64,000 bases of DNA from PALSA-1296 sp038210275 (GTDB lineage: Bacteria; Bacteroidota; Ignavibacteria; Palsa-1295). Both the position numbers and the translations under genes were made by a program. The notes below the pieces were generated by a model. The model was not told where the DNA came from. It ran no database searches and saw only the letters and a list, made by a program, of their open reading frames with translations. The first letter of the stretch is position 1. Each line of letters starts with the position of its first letter. Below, piece by piece: positions 62,191 through 64,000 of the stretch. The DNA is taken from contig JBBQWV010000009.1 in NCBI GenBank assembly GCA_038210275.1, positions 60,989-124,988 on the forward strand. Direction: 5' to 3'.

Positions 62191-62287
62191 TCGGTGAATA
62201 CCGACAGAAAATCTCAAACAGCATAGTTAGCGATCTGATTTCTAAAAAAGAGGAACTCCAAAAGACAATACTGACTAGAAGGAAAGG

Positions 62288-62317
62288 CACCCTGCTCATA
62301 AGGCAGGGTGTTGTTTT
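62288..62317 (+). terminator. rho-independent terminator
   Basis: CACCCTGC (62288-62295) pairs with GCAGGGTG (62303-62310), then TTGTTTTTT. About 100 bases after the 61930 gene. Confidence 0.85.
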
Positions 62318-62424
62318 TTGAATGATGCTAAATGCGACCACTATGGTATGACCATTTTTTTGGGAAACCAGTGAAATCATCAGGCTTTTCCCCGAATATT
62401 CACTATTGCACCCCAGTTTCCAGA

Positions 62425-62492
62425 AATGTGTGAATAATGTATCATTTTATCAAAGTTGTATAACACTTTACCCCCGTAAGTCCGTAACTTTG
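62425..62492 (+). promoter_or_regulatory. regulated promoter element F
   Basis: AATGTGTGAATAA (62425-62437), TGTATC (62438-62443), TATAAC (62459-62464), then 20 instead of 21 bases to CG-TAACTTTG (62485-62492). Leader about 260 bases to the OmpA-family gene; no other gene in 62191-62759. Confidence 0.8.
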
Positions 62493-62759
62493 TATAACAA
62501 TAGAGTATTCTAAGAATCCGAAAAGTGAAAAATTGCGTAATCAAAATTCAGTAGCGAATAAAAGGTGCCCTGACAAACTTTTGTGAGTCGTTCCTTATAG
62601 ACGAATTTCTGGTTCACTAATGAAGAGATCCGAGTTTAATATCTCGTCTTTTCTCTTTTCACTGGACTTTCTGTGTTCATCATCGCCTTTCCGGGGCGAA
62701 ATTCGCCGTGGCGGATTTCAAACGGGACTGGAATTCTATCATACTACAAAAAAATAATA

Positions 62760-64000
62760 ATGAAAACTCTACCAATTCGCCGCAGTGTAATGCTCGGCTT
62801 GACTCTATCACTTATGCTGCTCATGAGCAGTGCAACTCTTGCTCAGGATGTTGCCGGACGTATATCCTTCGGCTTTGATGCCGGTGGAAATAAGTACTAC
62901 GGCAACTACACCGATAGCCGCTTTGGCTTTCAGGGTGACGCGTTCATCCGCTGGAATATTCTGGACTGCTTATCCTTACACGCAGCTTATAGCGGCGGTG
63001 TATTGGGATATAAAGTCACAGATGCAAGCATAGCCAATGAGAATAATGCCTTCGGTGCCACTTCTATCGGCAGCCCTGGTATACTGGGCACTGTCAATCA
63101 TATCCGCGTCGGTGGATGGGAACTGATGCTCTCCTATAATGTATTCCCGGAGGAAACATTCGTACCCTAGTATTCCCGGAGGAAACATTCGTACCCTATT
63201 TTATCGCAGGAATAGAAGCCCTGAACTTTGAGCCAGATGATGTGAGTCCATTACCATTAAAAGGAAATGCCAACGCTCGTTACAGCAAGAACGTGATCGG
63301 TGGAGTTCTCGGAGTTGGATTCGAAATGTTCATCACTGATAAAGTCACTTTCAACGGAAAAGGACTCCTGCATTTGACAGGTACCGATTGGATTGACGAT
63401 TATTCTGATCCAGCGAATTTCAGACAGGATGCGTATCTGACCATGGGTCTTGGATTCAGCTATTACATCTTTGCACCGCCGCTTCCGACAAAAATGGTTT
63501 CTGATGATCGCAGTTCTAATTCAACTTCAAATACAACGAACATCACCAATATCTACACGACGAATATCATCAAAGGTGATACGGTCGTAGTGAAAGAAGT
63601 CGATACGGTCTATAAGACAAAGATCGTCAAAGGCACGATCTTTAATTTCCCGGGAACGCTGTTTGTTGTCAATTCGGATGAATTCAATACTTCAGTGTCC
63701 GGCAATTTACAGAATCTTCACAATATCAAAACGCTTGTGAATCAATGTCCTGAGCTTACTGTCGAGATTCAGGGACATGCAAGCCATGAAGGACCTGCGG
63801 GACGTAATCAGGAATTATCAGATATGCGCGCTCGTAAGATCAAGAACTGGCTTATTGAGCAGGGTGTAAATCCGAACAAGATCGTCAGCGTAGTTGGTTT
63901 AGGTACAAGCGACGATGCTGTGCATGAACCGGAGAATGCGTCGGCTGCAGACCTCGAAGCGGCTCGAATTCTCAATAGAAGAATCGCTGTCAAAGTTGTC
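62760..64000 (+). pseudogene. OmpA-family outer-membrane protein, interrupted, runs off the window
   Basis: Starts at ATG 62760 with a signal peptide (cleavage near TLAQD) and a beta-barrel-like domain. After 136 codons a 29-bp tandem duplication (63141-63169 and 63170-63198) introduces TAG at 63168-63170 and shifts the frame. Reading on from the second copy restores the expected protein: rest of the barrel (YFIAGIEALNFEPDD...), a linker rich in Asn/Thr, and the peptidoglycan-binding OmpA domain (VEIQGHASHEGPAGRNQELSDMRA). The 3' end lies outside the window. May be a true disruption, phase variation or an assembly fault. Confidence 0.8.
63141..63198 (+). repeat. 29-bp tandem duplication inside the OmpA-family gene
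   Basis: Two exact copies of a 29-bp unit, not a multiple of three. Removing one copy gives a continuous reading frame. Confidence 0.9.

Overview
The window looks like a chromosomal segment of an uncultured Bacteroidota/Chlorobiota-type bacterium, possibly of the Kapabacteria-Ignavibacteria neighbourhood. This rests on four proteins with type IX secretion (T9SS) C-terminal sorting domains, promoters with the Bacteroidota -7 box TAnnTTTG (here usually CG-TAnnTTTG), mostly weak Shine-Dalgarno sequences, a B12-dependent class II ribonucleotide reductase and a type 2 isopentenyl-diphosphate isomerase. No rRNA, tRNA, CRISPR array or recognisable transposase was seen. The taxonomic placement is an inference.

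Layout. 0.2-11.1 kb: housekeeping and stress genes (RmuC, TPR protein, HU, split transketolase, an Xre regulator with a candidate operator, secreted proteins, an operon of acidic protein / C2H2 zinc-finger protein / ferritin, an acetyltransferase). 11.1-19.6 kb: an accessory region with a frameshifted zeta-like toxin, an orphan antitoxin-like gene, small membrane and secreted proteins, two copies of a structured palindromic repeat array, a three-gene set of unknown function with repeated winged-helix-like modules, and a duplicated 3' end of nrdJ enclosing small genes. 19.6-33 kb: nrdJ, a PAP2 phosphatase, divergent polysaccharide gene clusters (glycosyltransferases and a methyltransferase on the minus strand; rmlA/rmlB/rmlD-like on the plus strand) and PTS enzyme I. 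33-39 kb: a hypothetical ATPase-like protein, a repeat-rich gap, paired membrane proteins, a VapBC module, and the operon fni - polyprenyl synthase - ptsH. 39-52 kb: DsbD, PAP2/DUF3943 pair, an AsmA-like protein, a HicBA module, a CheB-CheR-PAS-histidine kinase hybrid, an AI-2E-type permease. 52-64 kb: small stress-like and envelope proteins, a Ycf48-like lipoprotein, a beta-helix protein, a DUF3494 ice-binding-like adhesin, two paralogous lipoproteins, an lmo0937-type small membrane protein and an interrupted OmpA-family gene running off the end.

The strongest new signal is regulatory. Seven promoters (six on the plus strand between 52.6 and 62.5 kb, one on the minus strand at 44.8 kb) share a 69-bp architecture: a box like AATGTGTGAATNA, then two TGTAAY boxes exactly 21 bp apart, then exactly 21 bp (20 in one case) to CG-TAnnTTTG. 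They precede the DUF3943/PAP2 pair, an Asn/Ser-rich small protein, a small membrane protein, the ice-binding-like protein, the lmo0937 protein, another small membrane protein and the OmpA-family gene. This looks like an undescribed envelope or stress regulon whose regulator binds direct repeats on one face of the DNA. The second signal is the pair of structured repeat arrays at 12.3-12.8 and 15.0-15.5 kb, in which a constant palindromic core is flanked by arms that differ in sequence from block to block; in three of the four block types the arms stay self-complementary.

Three genes appear broken as given: the zeta-like toxin (one-base frameshift), a small gene beside nrdJ (in-frame TGA) and the OmpA-family gene (29-bp tandem duplication). 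Assembly error cannot be excluded for these from sequence alone.
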